Part shown: in pieces, positions 45,601-57,235 of the stretch | Position numbering within the stretch: the stretch's first letter is position 1 | Layout: each line of letters opens with the position of its first letter | From: Bicyclus anynana | Taxonomy: Eukaryota > Arthropoda > Insecta > Lepidoptera > Nymphalidae | Assembly: GCF_947172395.1 (NCBI RefSeq) | Contig: NC_069083.1 | Coordinates: forward strand, 17,516,501-17,580,500 | DNA: 64,000 nucleotides | Direction: 5' to 3' | The notes under the pieces: model-generated | Databases searched by the model: none | Told to the model about the DNA's origin: nothing | What the model saw: the letters and a program-made list of their open reading frames with translations, nothing else | Translations under genes and position numbers: made by a program

Positions 45601-47055
45601 TTGCTATGCAATAACTTTATTACTACAGGTAAGCTTTACATTCGATTTTTGTGTAAGTAGCCTTAATGGTAAAAAGCCATTAAGGCAACGACCTAGTATT
45701 ATTCCTAAAGGACAAAACGTAAAAACAAATTCGCTTTAAGTTTTAACTTTGTTTACAAAAACTTTAAGCGTCGAGAAATATCTATACCTACAGGAAGGCC
45801 AAAAACACAGTTGCAAATTATAGGTACTTAGTTTTTTTTCCCGTAAATGGAATCGCTGAGTCCATTTGGGCTCAAGAATAATAGAAAATCAGTTAGTTTT
45901 GCGCATCGATATCCTCGAGCATGGAGCTGTCGTCAGTAATTTGCTTCCGGCCGAAAACTGGCGCAAACAGTCCTTGACAGTTTTGTTTTATTCAGCCTAA
46001 AAATAGTCGGCTTAATTTCTAATGGTGGGTTGAGAGGAGAGAGTTGAAAAATATTCATTTTCAATAATTTCCTCTTGAAGAAAATAACAAAGTCAGCTGA
46101 AGTATGTATTCGAATACACGTTAGCTGGTCACATGAAGATGTGAAAAATGAATCGTGTCAGATAATGAGAAAACTTTTATTGAGTGATATAAATATATAC
46201 AAATAGGTACATCGTTTTTTATTTTCCTTATTTAGTTATTATATTTTTTATTGTAAATAGAGTATATTATATTGTTTATGGTAAATGGAATGTTAATGTA
46301 AAATAGTAATTGACTACATTATCATAAATGCCTGATGGTAATCAAGTCCAGAATAGGCACGCATGTCTAGAAAATGCCTATTCATTCTTGCCTTGCCTTG
46401 ATTTGTACATCACAAATTGTTGGTAGCAACATAGACGCGGGAAGGAGGACAATGCGTATATCCAGTGATCTGACACCAACATAGTCCCTGATTATATTAT
46501 GGGACTGTTAAGAGATCTCGGTGTCAGAGACAGTAAGTATACTTGGAGTATAATATCTTGGTTGGAGGAGCTAGTCATGAGGACATCCTTAAACCAAATC
46601 GCCACTTTCTCAATGCAAGCAGCAAGAATTCGTATCTATGCGGTATTTTTACAATGATTACCTTCGATTAATTTAGATTTCGGCACTAAATTGTGATAGT
46701 CAAGCAATGCTCGAATGCGAGTTTCGAAGATGAGACTCATCTATCCTATTCTAAATTGTTTTACCATGGTAGGTCAAAAAACACAAAGGATACAGATGGT
46801 ACACATAATTGAAGAGCTTCCAAAGAAGCTCAACGACCTAATCGCCTGAACCCGTTTTATTCGTCCAGCATTAAATAGCAACTCTGCGTTATATAACATA
46901 GTGCTGGGCAACCCTTACTAGATGGACCGATCACCGATAGATGATCATGACTTACGACGATGAACCTAATGGTTCGCAAGGATTCACTGGATGCTAATAG
47001 CTCAGGAGTTAGAATCATTGTGTTTGAAAGGCAATGAGCACGTCACCACACAATA

Positions 47056-47562
47056 GGGCTGCCAACCGTTCTATATATAGTATTGTACTATATTTCGGGT
47101 CTGCGTTATATACTGTTGAAGTAATATATAAAAATACTATATTTTCAACAAAGATATCTAAAAAACAAAATTTTCATTTTAAATCTTTAAGAACCTTAGT
47201 TTTCGACAAATGCAATAGCGTGTAGCCTATCCGAACTGGTTTAAATTACTGAGTTCCAAACATTAAAAAAAAGAAATAGCATTGGTTTACAAAATTTTAA
47301 AAATCTAATGAGAGAATAAGCATGTGACACTCTTATTTCAGACAAATAAATCTTGAAAAATGCAACAAGAGTAGAAAATTCAACTGTCTAACTATCACGG
47401 TTTTTTTTTTCTAAATGAAGATTTAATTACAAGAGTAAATAAATATTGTTTTTCAAAAAATTTATGTTGAGTTTTTGCTTATTCCCTTAAATGCTATATT
47501 TTATTTAAGCGTAAGTTTAAGCGTAAGTAAACTATATTTTTCTGAAAAAATGTTGGCAGCCC
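47056..47562. mobile_element. TA-flanked MITE with GGGCTGCCAAC ends
   Basis: The perfect inverted ends GGGCTGCCAAC and GTTGGCAGCCC are flanked by TA on both sides. The interior is 507 bp and AT-rich. A Tc1/mariner-type origin is likely. It ends about 200 bp before the candidate start site at 47769. Confidence 0.8.
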
Positions 47563-47768
47563 TACCACTTAACGACGTAACCAAAAGCTTCATAATACAT
47601 TGGCTGAACAGAAGTTTAGTCCGCGAATAGCTTCATAGAAGTTTCTACGCGGTGTAGTGACCGATAAAATTCCGCACTGGATCTGATAACTCGTCAATGA
47701 CAAATTGACAATACAACACAGCTTCGACCTAATTTCTGAACGCATCGCATTCGCAACTCAAGTCAGAG

Positions 47769-47898
47769 TCAGTCAGTCAATCGCGATATCCACTGCCGGA
47801 CGGTCGTTGTGACGCGCAATTATTTTAATTAAACTTTCCGGCGTTTTGTACGTTGAGAGTTCAGTGTTTCCTTATATATTTTTAGAGTAATCTAAAAC
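47769..47898 (+). other. Possible 5' UTR exon and start site of the MASVETQ gene
   Basis: A CpG-containing stretch after a TCAGT initiator-like motif (47769-47773) ends at AAAAC|GTAAGT at 47899, a strong donor. No ATG leads into a long frame, so it would be non-coding and could splice to 53127. The link is inferred only from order and strand. Confidence 0.35.
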
Positions 47899-48277
47899 GT
47901 AAGTTGGCAAACTTGTTATCTTAGAACGAGTTTTGAAGCTTTAATATCAATTTAATAAGTCTATTCTATTTTTTATAATAATTATGTTATTGCCAATCGA
48001 TTTAGCTGGCTCATATAAATGTAAAGAATATATTTTAATTAATTATGTGGGTATGTAGATACCTGGTTCAAAATGTCGTCATCTTCAGCCCATAATATTT
48101 TTTATGCACATTTGCTCGTAAAGTATCTCTTAATTTAATAAATTTCAATATCGTAATGCATCTCATTACGCACATGTGTCGTAATGTAAAGAAAAATGCA
48201 CATTGTGCCGTAATGAAATATTAAAATTTTATTATCTACCTATGATAAAATATTATAAGTAACGAACGGTACTTTTT

Positions 48278-48345
48278 AACCGACTTCAAAAAGGAGGAGG
48301 TTCTCAATTCGGTCGGTATTTTTTTTTTTTTTTTTTAAATCTTGC
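48278..48345 (+). mobile_element. MITE end, GGAGGAGGTT family
   Basis: ttaaccgacttcaaaaagg, then aggaggttctcaattcggtc. The rest of the element is missing or decayed. Confidence 0.7.
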
Positions 48346-48977
48346 CAAAGAGTTTTTATGTCAGAAAAGTGCTCAACATTTTATGAATAAAATTAACTTT
48401 ATGAGATAATGTAATAAAATAACATTTAATTCTTTAATTTCAATAATTTTTGACAATAAATATCAACCATTTATCTGTATCAGTAGATAACACAAAAATA
48501 TTAATTTACTTTATTAGTAATACTGCCTGTTTTTGGTGAGTTTGTCTAAAAAAAAAACAAATGGTGGTTGGTGTGCACTTAGCTATCTGTGCAAAAATGA
48601 CATCATAATATGGAAAACAGGCAAAGATGCAAATTCATTTTCAGAAAGTGTGTTCAAAGTGTGTTTCTTCGCAAATGTGTTATAACACGTCGTATGACAT
48701 AGCGCTTTGATAATTACAGTCTCTGCTTCCTAACATTCAGCATGCAATGTCGCCTTGGCTGTAATTTTCAACTTGCCGCACTTATTTCATAAATGTATTA
48801 TAATGGCCCATTACAGGGCCAGGCTTTTCTTCTTTTAGGAGAGAGAGTTTCTTGCTTAAGCCCAAAGATTTTAAATTATAGATGTGTTACAAGCGTGTCG
48901 AAACTGAGGTGGTCAAAAGTGGCCAATTGTCGTAATTTAATTTAGTCGCATTGTAAACAATGAAAGTTATTGGAGTT

Positions 48978-49800
48978 TATTGGAGTTTACTCCTTAAGAA
49001 TCGATTTTTTATATATAAGGCGCCCGGTATGAGAAAAATCCGAGGGGTAAAACCAACTGAACTAACGAAAAAGTGTCACGTTTTTGGTGCGCACCTTTAG
49101 TGCGCAACTTTCTAATTTAGCTGTGAGTGTATTGAGACGTACATAGGGTATGCTGTATAGGCGACTATACCTATATACTATATGTTATTGGGCTTGTTTG
49201 TTTAATGATTATATCATTGTAAGAGTAAAATATATAATGTGAAGTATATTATAAAGTCTATTAGTTATTTTACAATTCTATACATTTAGTCTTCTTTAAC
49301 ATAAGTATTACTAAAGCCCTACTCGATGTGCACTGTTTACCAACAAAAAAAGTGTGTATGTTAAAAAAAACAAAAAGTTAGCTCGAAGCACGTCTCAATA
49401 CTCGCGCCTTATAAGTGAAAGGTGCGCAACCGAGGTGCAGCAGGCCGCGGCGTGCGCACCCGCCTACAGCGTGCACATGGGTGCGATGTGCAAGTTGTTG
49501 GCGGCACAGCGCACGGTGAAAGGTGCGCAGAATAGGTTGCGCACAAAAAACGTAACGCATGTCATTTCATAACTTATTGGAGTTTACTCCTTAACAATCG
49601 ATTTTTCATTTATACCCCTCGGTACGTTTTTTGTGCGCAACCTATTCTGCGCACCTTTCACCGTACGTAGCCGCCATAGCGTGCACATGCCTAGCGCGTC
49701 CGCACGCACGTGCACGCTGTTGGCGGGCGCGCACGCAGCGCTGCACCTCGGTTGCGCACCTTTCACTTTTCAGGCGTTGCTATTGAAAAGAGTAAACTCC
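48978..49800. repeat. CpG-rich array of three related segments with GTGCGCA motifs, forming a long hairpin
   Basis: The arms 49415-49557 and 49625-49766 are inverted copies of about 142 bp; the outer 26 bp and the inner stretch around gtgaaaggtgcgcagaatag match perfectly, the middle less so. A direct partial copy starts at 48978 with the same ggagtttactccttaa lead. 49574-49800 has inverted ends ggagtttactcctt / (reverse) ggagtttactctttt. Frames across it (49354-49917) are artefacts of the repeat. Confidence 0.85.
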
Positions 49801-49935
49801 ATTCGTGCGACGGAGCTGACACACTTTTTAAAACAATTAATAATATCTAAATATAGTCTACATATGTCGAGTCGTATGTTCAAGAAGTGTAAAAACTATA
49901 TATACATAAATATATAACTAAATAAACACAAAATT

Positions 49936-50012
49936 GTACACGTGTGCGCTCAATGGAGTAGCTAAATTCGGATCACTTTTTGCGGTGATTTTGTAGGCAC
50001 GTAACATATCTA
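49936..50012 (-). repeat. Dispersed repeat with core accgcaaaaagtgatc
   Basis: This is the reverse copy: ggatcactttttgcggtgat preceded by atggagtagctaaattc. Confidence 0.75.
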
Positions 50013-50624
50013 ATAGTAGAAAATCTTTGAGGCTCTAATGCGATTTAAAATAATTATAATTAATATTTTTATATTAATTTCATATACTTTCGAGAATAAT
50101 GACCACTTAGTGTTGTAAATAAGCACATTTTTTGTACAAAATGTCGGTAGGTAGGAAAATTATAATGAAGATCAGTTTATTCATGAGTTTATAATCGTCC
50201 TCTGACCTCTGAAACGGCTCGACTTATTTATTATTTTTTTCTTTGTATCTATGGTAGGTATCAGAAAAGGTCTTTACTTATAGGTTTTTCTATATTATAA
50301 GTTGTAATTGTTATTATTTGATAGTTTGTGTAAAATTATTAATATTTCGGCGTCCATCATAGATTTTTTTAAATTGGTAGCCCAGTATCCTAGGGTGGGC
50401 ACTGGACTATACTAGGGTGGGCCCGGCCCACCCGGCCCACCCTCTATATAGGTACGCCTATGGAATTCACTTCTATCTTTCTCACTCTATACTGTCATGT
50501 TAAGCAGAGAGAGATAGAGGTGAATTCGAACCACGCACTTTCGAGTTATGCGAATCATCGTTACAGAATTACCCTGCAGTATTCGAATATGATCCGTGCG
50601 CTATATAATGTCGAATAAAGTACG

Positions 50625-50808
50625 TATAAATCTATACTTAATATTATAAAGCTGAAGAGTTTGTTTGTTTGAACGCGCTAACCTCAAGACTGGTCCGATT
50701 TGAAAAATTCTTTCAGTATTAAATTGCCCATTTATTAAGGAAGGCTATAGGCTATATATTATCCCCTTATTCCTACGGGAGCAAGAACCACGCGGGTAAA
50801 AACGCGCG
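50625..50808 (+). repeat. Common lepidopteran repeat
   Basis: It has ttataaagctgaagagtttg, ttgtttgaacgcgcta, ctataggctatatattatcc and an end block with cacgcgggtaaaa. The order is shared with repeats elsewhere in the window. Confidence 0.55.
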
Positions 50809-51073
50809 CCATCAGCGAGTACTATAATATAAATGTATTTTTAACACTGAAGTCTGAAGTTGAACAAACAAACCTTTCATTTTAACATTTTATCATCAGT
50901 CAAAAGTTCACGATAAGGCTTATCATAAACTTCTAACTGATGCAATAGTGTGTAGCTTATCAGGCCTTATCTATATTATTGCGTTCCAAACTCCAAACTT
51001 TAAACAAACAAATTGTAAATGAGCTTTCTATTTTCGTTGTTTTAAAAATTTCATGTGCATGTGAACATTTTTT

Positions 51074-51650
51074 ACCAACTTCAAAAAAAAAGAAGGTTCG
51101 TTCGACGCATATGTTTTTTTTAAATACCTCATAACTTCGTCATTGCTTAACCAATTTCCAAAAATTTTTTTTTTGGTGGAAAGAGTATACTTTTATAGCC
51201 TCAATAGCTTAACGGTAAGAGCGGTAGGACTCATTACCGAGGGGTGGTGGTTCGATCCCCGCCCAGTTGCATTGTCGTACCAACTCCTAGCACAGTCTTT
51301 CCCGACTAGTTGGAGGGTAATGGGAGTATTGCTCATATTATAAAAAAATATGGCAAATATTCTTTAAAAAAAAACTTTAACTAAATATACTCTTTTAAAT
51401 CTGGATCAATACTTCCAGATTGAACCTATTTAATTTTCATGAAAATCAATTTAGTAATTTTGTTTTAAAATGAAAATAACGGAATTGCCCGTACTGAGGC
51501 GTTTTAGTTTACTATCCTATTACTAACTAAAAACAGAAAATTAAAATCTTTTTAACAAAAAAATTCAACCGATTGCAAAATGATTGGAAGGTAACACATA
51601 CGGTGTATTTTTCGCTTTTGAGTTTATTTTTGTAATTTTTAAGTTTTGAA
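51074..51650. mobile_element. ACCGACTT-family MITE interrupted by a SINE
   Basis: The left end is ttttaccaacttcaaaaaaa; the right end is aaaaaaattcaaccgatt. The middle blocks match 21622-21915 (ctcataacttcgtcattgct, ggaattgcccgtactgagg). The SINE at 51195-51345 splits the element. Confidence 0.75.
51195..51345 (+). mobile_element. tRNA-derived SINE, family C
   Basis: The head tagcctcaatagcttaacgg with B-box ggttcgatccccgcc looks like a tRNA without a proper acceptor stem. The body is cagtctttcccgactagttg and gagggtaatgggagtattg. A reverse copy is at 55440-55605. Confidence 0.85.
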
Positions 51651-52029
51651 TTTTTTTGTTAAATAGATTTTATTGTTTGCTCGACTGCGAAAAAGGTAAA
51701 AACCTTACCTACTTAATGATAAATACTATTATTTAAATATATTTGAATCGCAAATTATTCAATGAATTAAGTTGAATACAAATTAAAGTGAGTTGAAATA
51801 ATTTATTGCAGTTTGAATACCTTTAGATAAGTAATAAAGATTGGTATAATTGCATACCTTGCCAAAGTTGCAAATAGTTTGCCAAATGCATTGAGGAACG
51901 TCCTTCTGAATTTGGTTTACTGGTTAAAAGTTACAATCGTTCAAGAAGAAACCGTAATTTTTCTTTATATTTTCTTGAGAAATCATCTTTACTCATGGCG
52001 ATCCATCTAAAAATACAGTAAATAATCTC

Positions 52030-52235
52030 AGACAGGGTTACCACTAACCTAACTGGCATCCGAGTTTTCGGCTGACTTTTATTGAAAGAAAAGATTTAGG
52101 TTTCCTATACGATGTCGTGTAGAAACTGAAAGGGGTGTGAATTTTCGTCCTCCCCCTAACAAGTTAGCCCGCTTCCATCTGCGATTACATCATCACCATC
52201 ATGTGAGATTGTAGTCAAGGGCTAATTTGTAAAAA
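52030..52235 (+). mobile_element. SINE family B, 5' truncated
   Basis: acgatgtcgtgtagaaactg, aaaggggtgtgaattttcg, taacaagttagcccgcttcc and atcatgtgagattgtagtc. Confidence 0.75.
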
Positions 52236-53126
52236 AAAAGATTTTGATGGAATCACAGAATAGAGAATGTACAGAATCAAACTTTACAAGCCGCGCAGTG
52301 AAACCCTTATAAAGAAACAAACGTTAAAATATTTAAAACATACGACGCCATTTTTCTTGAATAATATTAAAAAGGAGATCATTCACGCTCCATACATTTT
52401 TGGGCTCTTTTTGAAAGTGCCGGCCAACAAAAAAAAAAATGGCACGACTCTTTAGAATTAGCTATTTAGAGCAATAGCTAATATGGCATAAAAGTTGTCA
52501 GGTGGCTCTGAACCAAGTTATACAGGTTCGACGATTCGTTATTTCCATACATTTTGTCAATTTTCAAAAGTGCCCGCTAAGAAAAAAACCTGATACGTAT
52601 CGTTAGAACTGCCCATTTGGAACAATACTTAGTATCACACTAATGTTGTAAGGTTGCTCTGAATCAAGTTATACAGGTTCGATGACTCACTTCTCATCTC
52701 TCGTCACTTCTATACATATTTTTTTAGTCTTGTAAGTGCCCATCAACAATATAAATGATACGTATCGTTGTAACTAGCCTTTTGCAGCAATAGTTACTAT
52801 GGCATAAACATTTTAGTATACTGATGCGACGCTTTGTGTCGTACTGACTCGCGAATGTATTCGTTTATGAATTTGGAATGGCTGCATCACTGGCGTATTC
52901 CGTGCGCTCTATCTGCATATTATTCTCTATTCTGTAGTTAGAATATACATACTATAATATATAGTATCTTTATCTATTTATCAAAAACTTTCATAATATT
53001 GCCTTGTGTATTTTTTCTTACTTGGCTTCAATGCACGGCTTATAAAGAACCATGCTGTATCATTCTCTATTCTGTGCTTCTATTGTTATTATATTTATTA
53101 ATAACTCTCTTAAATATTATTTTCAG

Positions 53127-53202
53127 ATTGTGATTACGAGATGGCGTCAGTTGAAACTCAAAAAAATGGCGACGCCAGAGACTTGTTAGCAAAAGCACCT
53201 TG
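53127..53202 (+). CDS. First coding exon of an unidentified gene (starts MASVETQKNG)
   Basis: The acceptor is attattttcag; ATG is at 53141; the donor is CCTTG|GTAAGC. It encodes 20 residues (MASVETQKNG, then DARDLLAKAP) and two bases of the next codon, which would be Trp or Cys. Start context, both splice signals and codon use look genuine. The N-terminus is polar, with no signal peptide. I do not recognise the protein and found no matching next exon before the window ends. A piggyBac-like MITE sits 60 bp into the following intron. Confidence 0.6.
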
Positions 53203-53261
53203 GTAAGCGTTTATTTTTAAATTATCGAGACCTTTTTTAAGTATTTTTTATTATTATTTAA

Positions 53262-53385
53262 CACGTTCGCTGCGGTACGAGGTCAATTGATCTCGTACGT
53301 CTAGTTTCTTCGAGAGTTACGAGGTCGATGGACCTCGTGCCGCAATAGAGAAAAGTACAGAAATATCAGTGCCGCTGCGAACGTG
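53262..53385. mobile_element. piggyBac-type MITE flanked by TTAA
   Basis: The inverted ends CACGTTCGCTGCGG and (reverse) CACGTTCGCAGCGG are flanked on both sides by TTAA (53258-53261 and 53386-53389). It is 124 bp. Inside are two small palindromes, acgaggtcaattgatctcgt and acgaggtcgatggacctcgt. Confidence 0.85.
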
Positions 53386-53569
53386 TTAAAAGAGAATAAT
53401 GCCTATTTTACTAAGAAAGTTGGGAGGCTTTTGAAAAACGCTGTGCCCTGATGTTTAATGGGAGGTAATATAAAAAATATACTAAAATAATTTGGTTTTG
53501 CAGCTAGGCCCTGAGTATTTATGAATGAAAGGTATCTACAGGCCTGAGATTTCAAATGAACTGTATTTT

Positions 53570-53730
53570 TAACCGACTTCCAAAAAGGAGGAGGTTCTAC
53601 GTTCGGCTGTATGTATGTTTTTTTTTATGTATGTCCAGCGATAATTCCGTCATTTGTGGACCGATTTTGAAAATTCTTTTTTTGTTTTGAAGGGTTTGAT
53701 TGAAGGGTGGTCTCATTTTTTTTATGTCAT
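53570..53730 (+). mobile_element. MITE end, GGAGGAGGTT family
   Basis: ttaaccgacttccaaaaagg, gttctacgttcggctgtatg and ggaccgattttgaaaattct, nearly the mirror of 15640-15828. Confidence 0.8.
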
Positions 53731-53789
53731 TAAGTGACTATTTTTACGATACTAAAAATACTGACTTTCTGTTATTATTATTATATTGT

Positions 53790-53960
53790 CTGTCCGGGTT
53801 AATCTTTGTAACGGCTGAACCAATTTTAATGGCACTTTCATTGGAAGACAGAGGAGTTTATCGAGCAATGCTACTCAAAAAAATACATGATTTCCGCGGT
53901 TTCATTTGTTTAAAACAGAATTTCATGCGTTCGAATTCGCGGGCGTCTGCTAGTCGTAAA
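53790..53960 (+). repeat. Common lepidopteran repeat, partial
   Basis: ctgtccgggttaatctttgt and an end block cgcgggcgtctgctagt. A second end block (gaagtcgcaggcgtccgcta) is at about 54140. Confidence 0.5.
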
Positions 53961-54512
53961 TATGATACAAAAGACAGAAAACTAATAATAAATAAATAAA
54001 ATGCAATTGATGTATAAGTTTGTAAATCAATATGCAATGGATAATGACTAAACGGTTTGAACATAAATGGAATGTTGCTCTGTATTAATTGTTGTTACTA
54101 CATTGTTGTTATTTTCCTGGATTTATAAGACCACAGACGAAGTCGCAGGCGTCCGCTAGTTCAAATTCTATACAAAATTTAAATTAAGTTACACACAAAA
54201 AGTTAATGATATTTTTAACTTATACATAATGTCTATCTATAGTTATGAACGATCAAAAAATTAAAACTAAAAAATAAGCAATCATCTTTGTAATGCTCGT
54301 GCTGTAAACGGTATGGAAGCATTGTCTGACTGATAGTTATATTTAAAATTAACAAAAAAGCGAATAAAACCAAAACAAGTTATTTGTATAGCATGACTTT
54401 GGTTAGTTATTTATGTAAGCGCTAATTAACTAGGCAAATACACTATTCAAAGTCTAACACTATTTTAGGACCGCGACATCTAGCGATGCACAGCAATGAT
54501 ATGTTATACTAT

Positions 54513-54590
54513 AGACATGTTACTTGCCTACAAAAGCACCGCAAAAAGTGATCAGGATTTAGCTACTCCACTGAGTGCATACATGCACAT
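54513..54590 (+). repeat. Dispersed repeat with core accgcaaaaagtgatc
   Basis: gcctacaaaagcaccgcaaa, aagtgatcaggatttagcta and ctccact. The core matches 9865 and, in reverse, 49936. Confidence 0.75.
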
Positions 54591-54763
54591 ATAATTATGC
54601 TTCGACCAAAGTAAAATGAATTTTACTTTGGTCGAAGTATTTATGTATAAGAAAGTATATATTTTTACACTTTCAGTACACACAAGTCGACATTCAAGAC
54701 TATTTAGGTATTCATTTTTTAAATGCGACTAAATGGAAAGTCACCATTGTGCGCTTCAATTTT

Positions 54764-55000
54764 TTACCGACTTCAAAAAAAGATTTCAATTCGACTGTAT
54801 CTTTTTTTTTCCTATGTTACCTGATTACTCGAAGATGCCCGGACCGATTTGAATAATGCTTTTTTTTGTTTGAAAGGGTATACCGCCTTCAAACTGATCA
54901 CCAGTTAGAACATAGAACTTAATAATATGATGTTATTTTCCGCTTTTTAGTTTAATCAGTACTTATGTTTTATGTTTTTGAAGTCGGTTGAATTTTTTTA
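54764..55000. mobile_element. Full-length MITE, ACCGACTT family
   Basis: It starts ttttaccgacttcaaaaaaa and ends ttgaagtcggttgaatttt, so the ends are inverted. It contains accgccttcaaactgatcac, the same block as in the fold-back at 14782. Confidence 0.8.
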
Positions 55001-55439
55001 AATTAATTTTTTTACGTTTTAGTAACATGTCTAATAGTATAAAATCCTTAATGCACAGCACTTTTATTAAAATTGTCAGACAACGTGACAAAGCAGTTGA
55101 GCGTCATTGAATTAAATAAATTAAGTTAAGGAAATGTATTTACCTACCTAGAACAAAAGTGTGATAATGTTGGCCGGAACTGTAGGCAATCTTTTCTGGT
55201 GTGTGAAATGTCAAGGTATATATACCAAAGTAGGTACATAAAATAATGTCAGTACTGTTAGTACTCAGTACAAGTTTTTTTTGTTCGATAAACTGTGTGA
55301 TTCGTTTGTCCTAAGTAAATTCCTCAGTGGCTAACTAAGCTGTTTAATCTAATTATTTAAGCTCAGAATACAGAATCAGTGTTTATTAACGGTTGCATGT
55401 ATACAGACATATGGGATTTTTTGTTTGAAGAATATTTGC

Positions 55440-55605
55440 CTTATGTTTTAAATATGACCAATATTTCCATTCCCCTCCAACTAGTCGGGAAAGACTGTAT
55501 TAGAAGTGAGTACGACAATAGACCAACGGGTCGGGGATCGAACCACCACCCCTCGGTGATGAGTCCGACCTCTCCTACCGTTGAGCTATTGAGGCTTAAA
55601 TTATG
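55440..55605 (-). mobile_element. SINE family C, reverse copy
   Basis: In reverse: taagcctcaatagctcaacg, gtggttcgatccccgac and gtctttcccgactagttgga. The frame at 55379-55606 runs across it and is not a gene. Confidence 0.85.
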
Positions 55606-55609
55606 ATTT

Positions 55610-55725
55610 ATTGTCCACCAATGGAATGGCAGACTTCACACACGTAGAGAGTTTAGAAAATTCTCTGGTATGTAGGTTCCCTCACGATGTTTTTCCAGCA
55701 CCGTTTGAAGCACATGATAAATTTC
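55610..55725 (-). mobile_element. SINE family A, middle part
   Basis: In reverse: ggcagacttcacacacgtag, aaaattctctggtatgtagg and ccctcacgatgttttt. Confidence 0.75.
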
Positions 55726-55729
55726 AGTA

Positions 55730-55910
55730 CTGAGCTTTTCTATATTCCAAGAAATTTTTAGTAAAAATCAGCCCGGAATTGGGAAGTTTGTGTTACACCC
55801 CGTGCCTTGAAGAGCAAGTTAAGCCCTCGGTCGAAATTAGAGCAACGAAGTGGGCCTAAGCTCCATATACCCTTACTAATGAGGGAGGCTCTGTAGGAAG
55901 TCTAGGTAGA
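55730..55910 (+). mobile_element. SINE family D, 3' part
   Basis: gagcttttctatattccaag, agtaaaaatcagcccgga and aagtgggcctaagctccata. Remnants of the same tail are near 31205, 59895 and 2530. Confidence 0.6.
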
Positions 55911-56167
55911 AAATGATGATTTATATTATCACCATCTCACATTGTTTTTTTTAATGCTAAGTCACGTTCATATAAGGTTAATAGCGGTCGTGGGATGGAA
56001 GGAGTTGCGTAACATTGCGTGTGTGCTCTCACTAATGTACGAATTGATACTGGGTTCATTGCTGGCCTTGAAATGATAAACCGGCCACGGACAGGCGTCA
56101 GTGACGTCATTGCAGTCAGCGAGAACTGTCAGTCATAATTTAAGGCTGAGTTCACACTGAGTTCACT

Positions 56168-56431
56168 TGTTAGCCCAGTGGATACAACCTCTGCCTCCGA
56201 TTCCGGAGGGTGTGTTTTCGAATCCAGTCCGGAGCACCTCCAACTTTTCAGTTCACGTGTCTCAAACGGTTAAGGAAAAACATCGTGAGGGAACCTGCAT
56301 ACCAGAGAATTTTCTTAATTTTCTGCGTGTGTGAAGTCTACCAATCCGCATTGGGCCAGCGTGGGGGACTATTGGCCTAAACCCTCATTTTGAGAGGAGA
56401 CTCGAGCTCAGCAGTATGCCGAATATGTTGT
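56168..56431 (+). mobile_element. SINE family A
   Basis: ttagcccagtggatacaacc head (5' end decayed), cagtccggagcacctcc, body, and the end cagcagtatgccgaatatg. Confidence 0.85.
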
Positions 56432-57107
56432 TCACACTTGTAATGCGTATCATTTATAAGAAGCGTATTGTATTACCACTACCACTTTGATATGATAATT
56501 TAAAGCGCTAGAAGATATCTTTCCGCACTTTTGCCTAGATGCAACAGTAAATCTTGTAACGCTAAACTTCAACCTTATCATTGTTTTCTATCATAATCCA
56601 GTCAATAAGTAAAGAAGTCAACCTCAAGATGAGATGTACACTCATAATACACCTTCCTTTTGGTGTATCTAAAAGTTGTCTCAAAAGTCTTGTAAACTCG
56701 CGTATTTGCGACAATATTATAAAAAAAAAACCAGTTTTTTGTGATTATATCCGTCTCCTTATCTCCAATGATGTTAACACTTATTTGATAATAATTGTAA
56801 AGCATAAAATTTGCAACAAATTACGTTAAAAGAATCAAACACCCATTCTTTATTGAGATAAAGGGCTGATGAGTATAGCTGCCATTGAAATTAATCTTTA
56901 AAATTATTTATGACTGCATGCCAGGAGCGTTGGTGTGAACTATAGTATCAGTAACATTCTGTTGAACTGGATATGTTAAGGTTAAAGCAGTTACTCGATC
57001 CGCATGGTTTAGTGTAACTGCGCGTGCGAGGTCCCAGTAATGGGCGAATTGACACTGCAACTGCCCTTGACTTCTCAAATGTACCGATATCAGGGTTTTT
57101 TTTTTTA

Positions 57108-57215
57108 ATTTTTATTAGGAATAAGCTCTCGCTTGACCACAATCTCACCTGATGGTAAAGTGTAGAACCTAAGGTGTAACGCGCTTGCCTAGAAAATGCC
57201 TACTCACTTTAGACT
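57108..57215 (-). mobile_element. SINE family B-like 3' fragment
   Basis: cacaatctcacctgatggta in reverse matches the family B 3' end, followed by the cctagaaaatgcctactcac motif also seen at 46370. Confidence 0.5.
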
Positions 57216-57235
57216 TTAAGTATTTCCAGACTTTA

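Larger units (their letters stand above)
47899..53126 (+). other. Probable first intron of the MASVETQ gene
   Basis: Gene-free. It holds a MITE end at 48278-48345, the CpG-rich inverted repeat at 48978-49800, the dispersed repeat at 49936, a MITE split by a SINE at 51074-51650 and SINE B at 52030. The stretch 52440-52900 has tandem-like blocks around ctctgaa.caagttatacag (52507, 52662), otherwise unrecognised. Confidence 0.4.

Noticed and set aside
49354..49917. Four overlapping frames on both strands
   Set aside because: They arise from the CpG-rich inverted repeat, which reads open in mirrored frames.
51195..51270. tRNA-like sequence tagcctcaatagcttaacgg...
   Set aside because: It has B-box similarity but no complete cloverleaf, and is followed by a SINE body that recurs at 55440.
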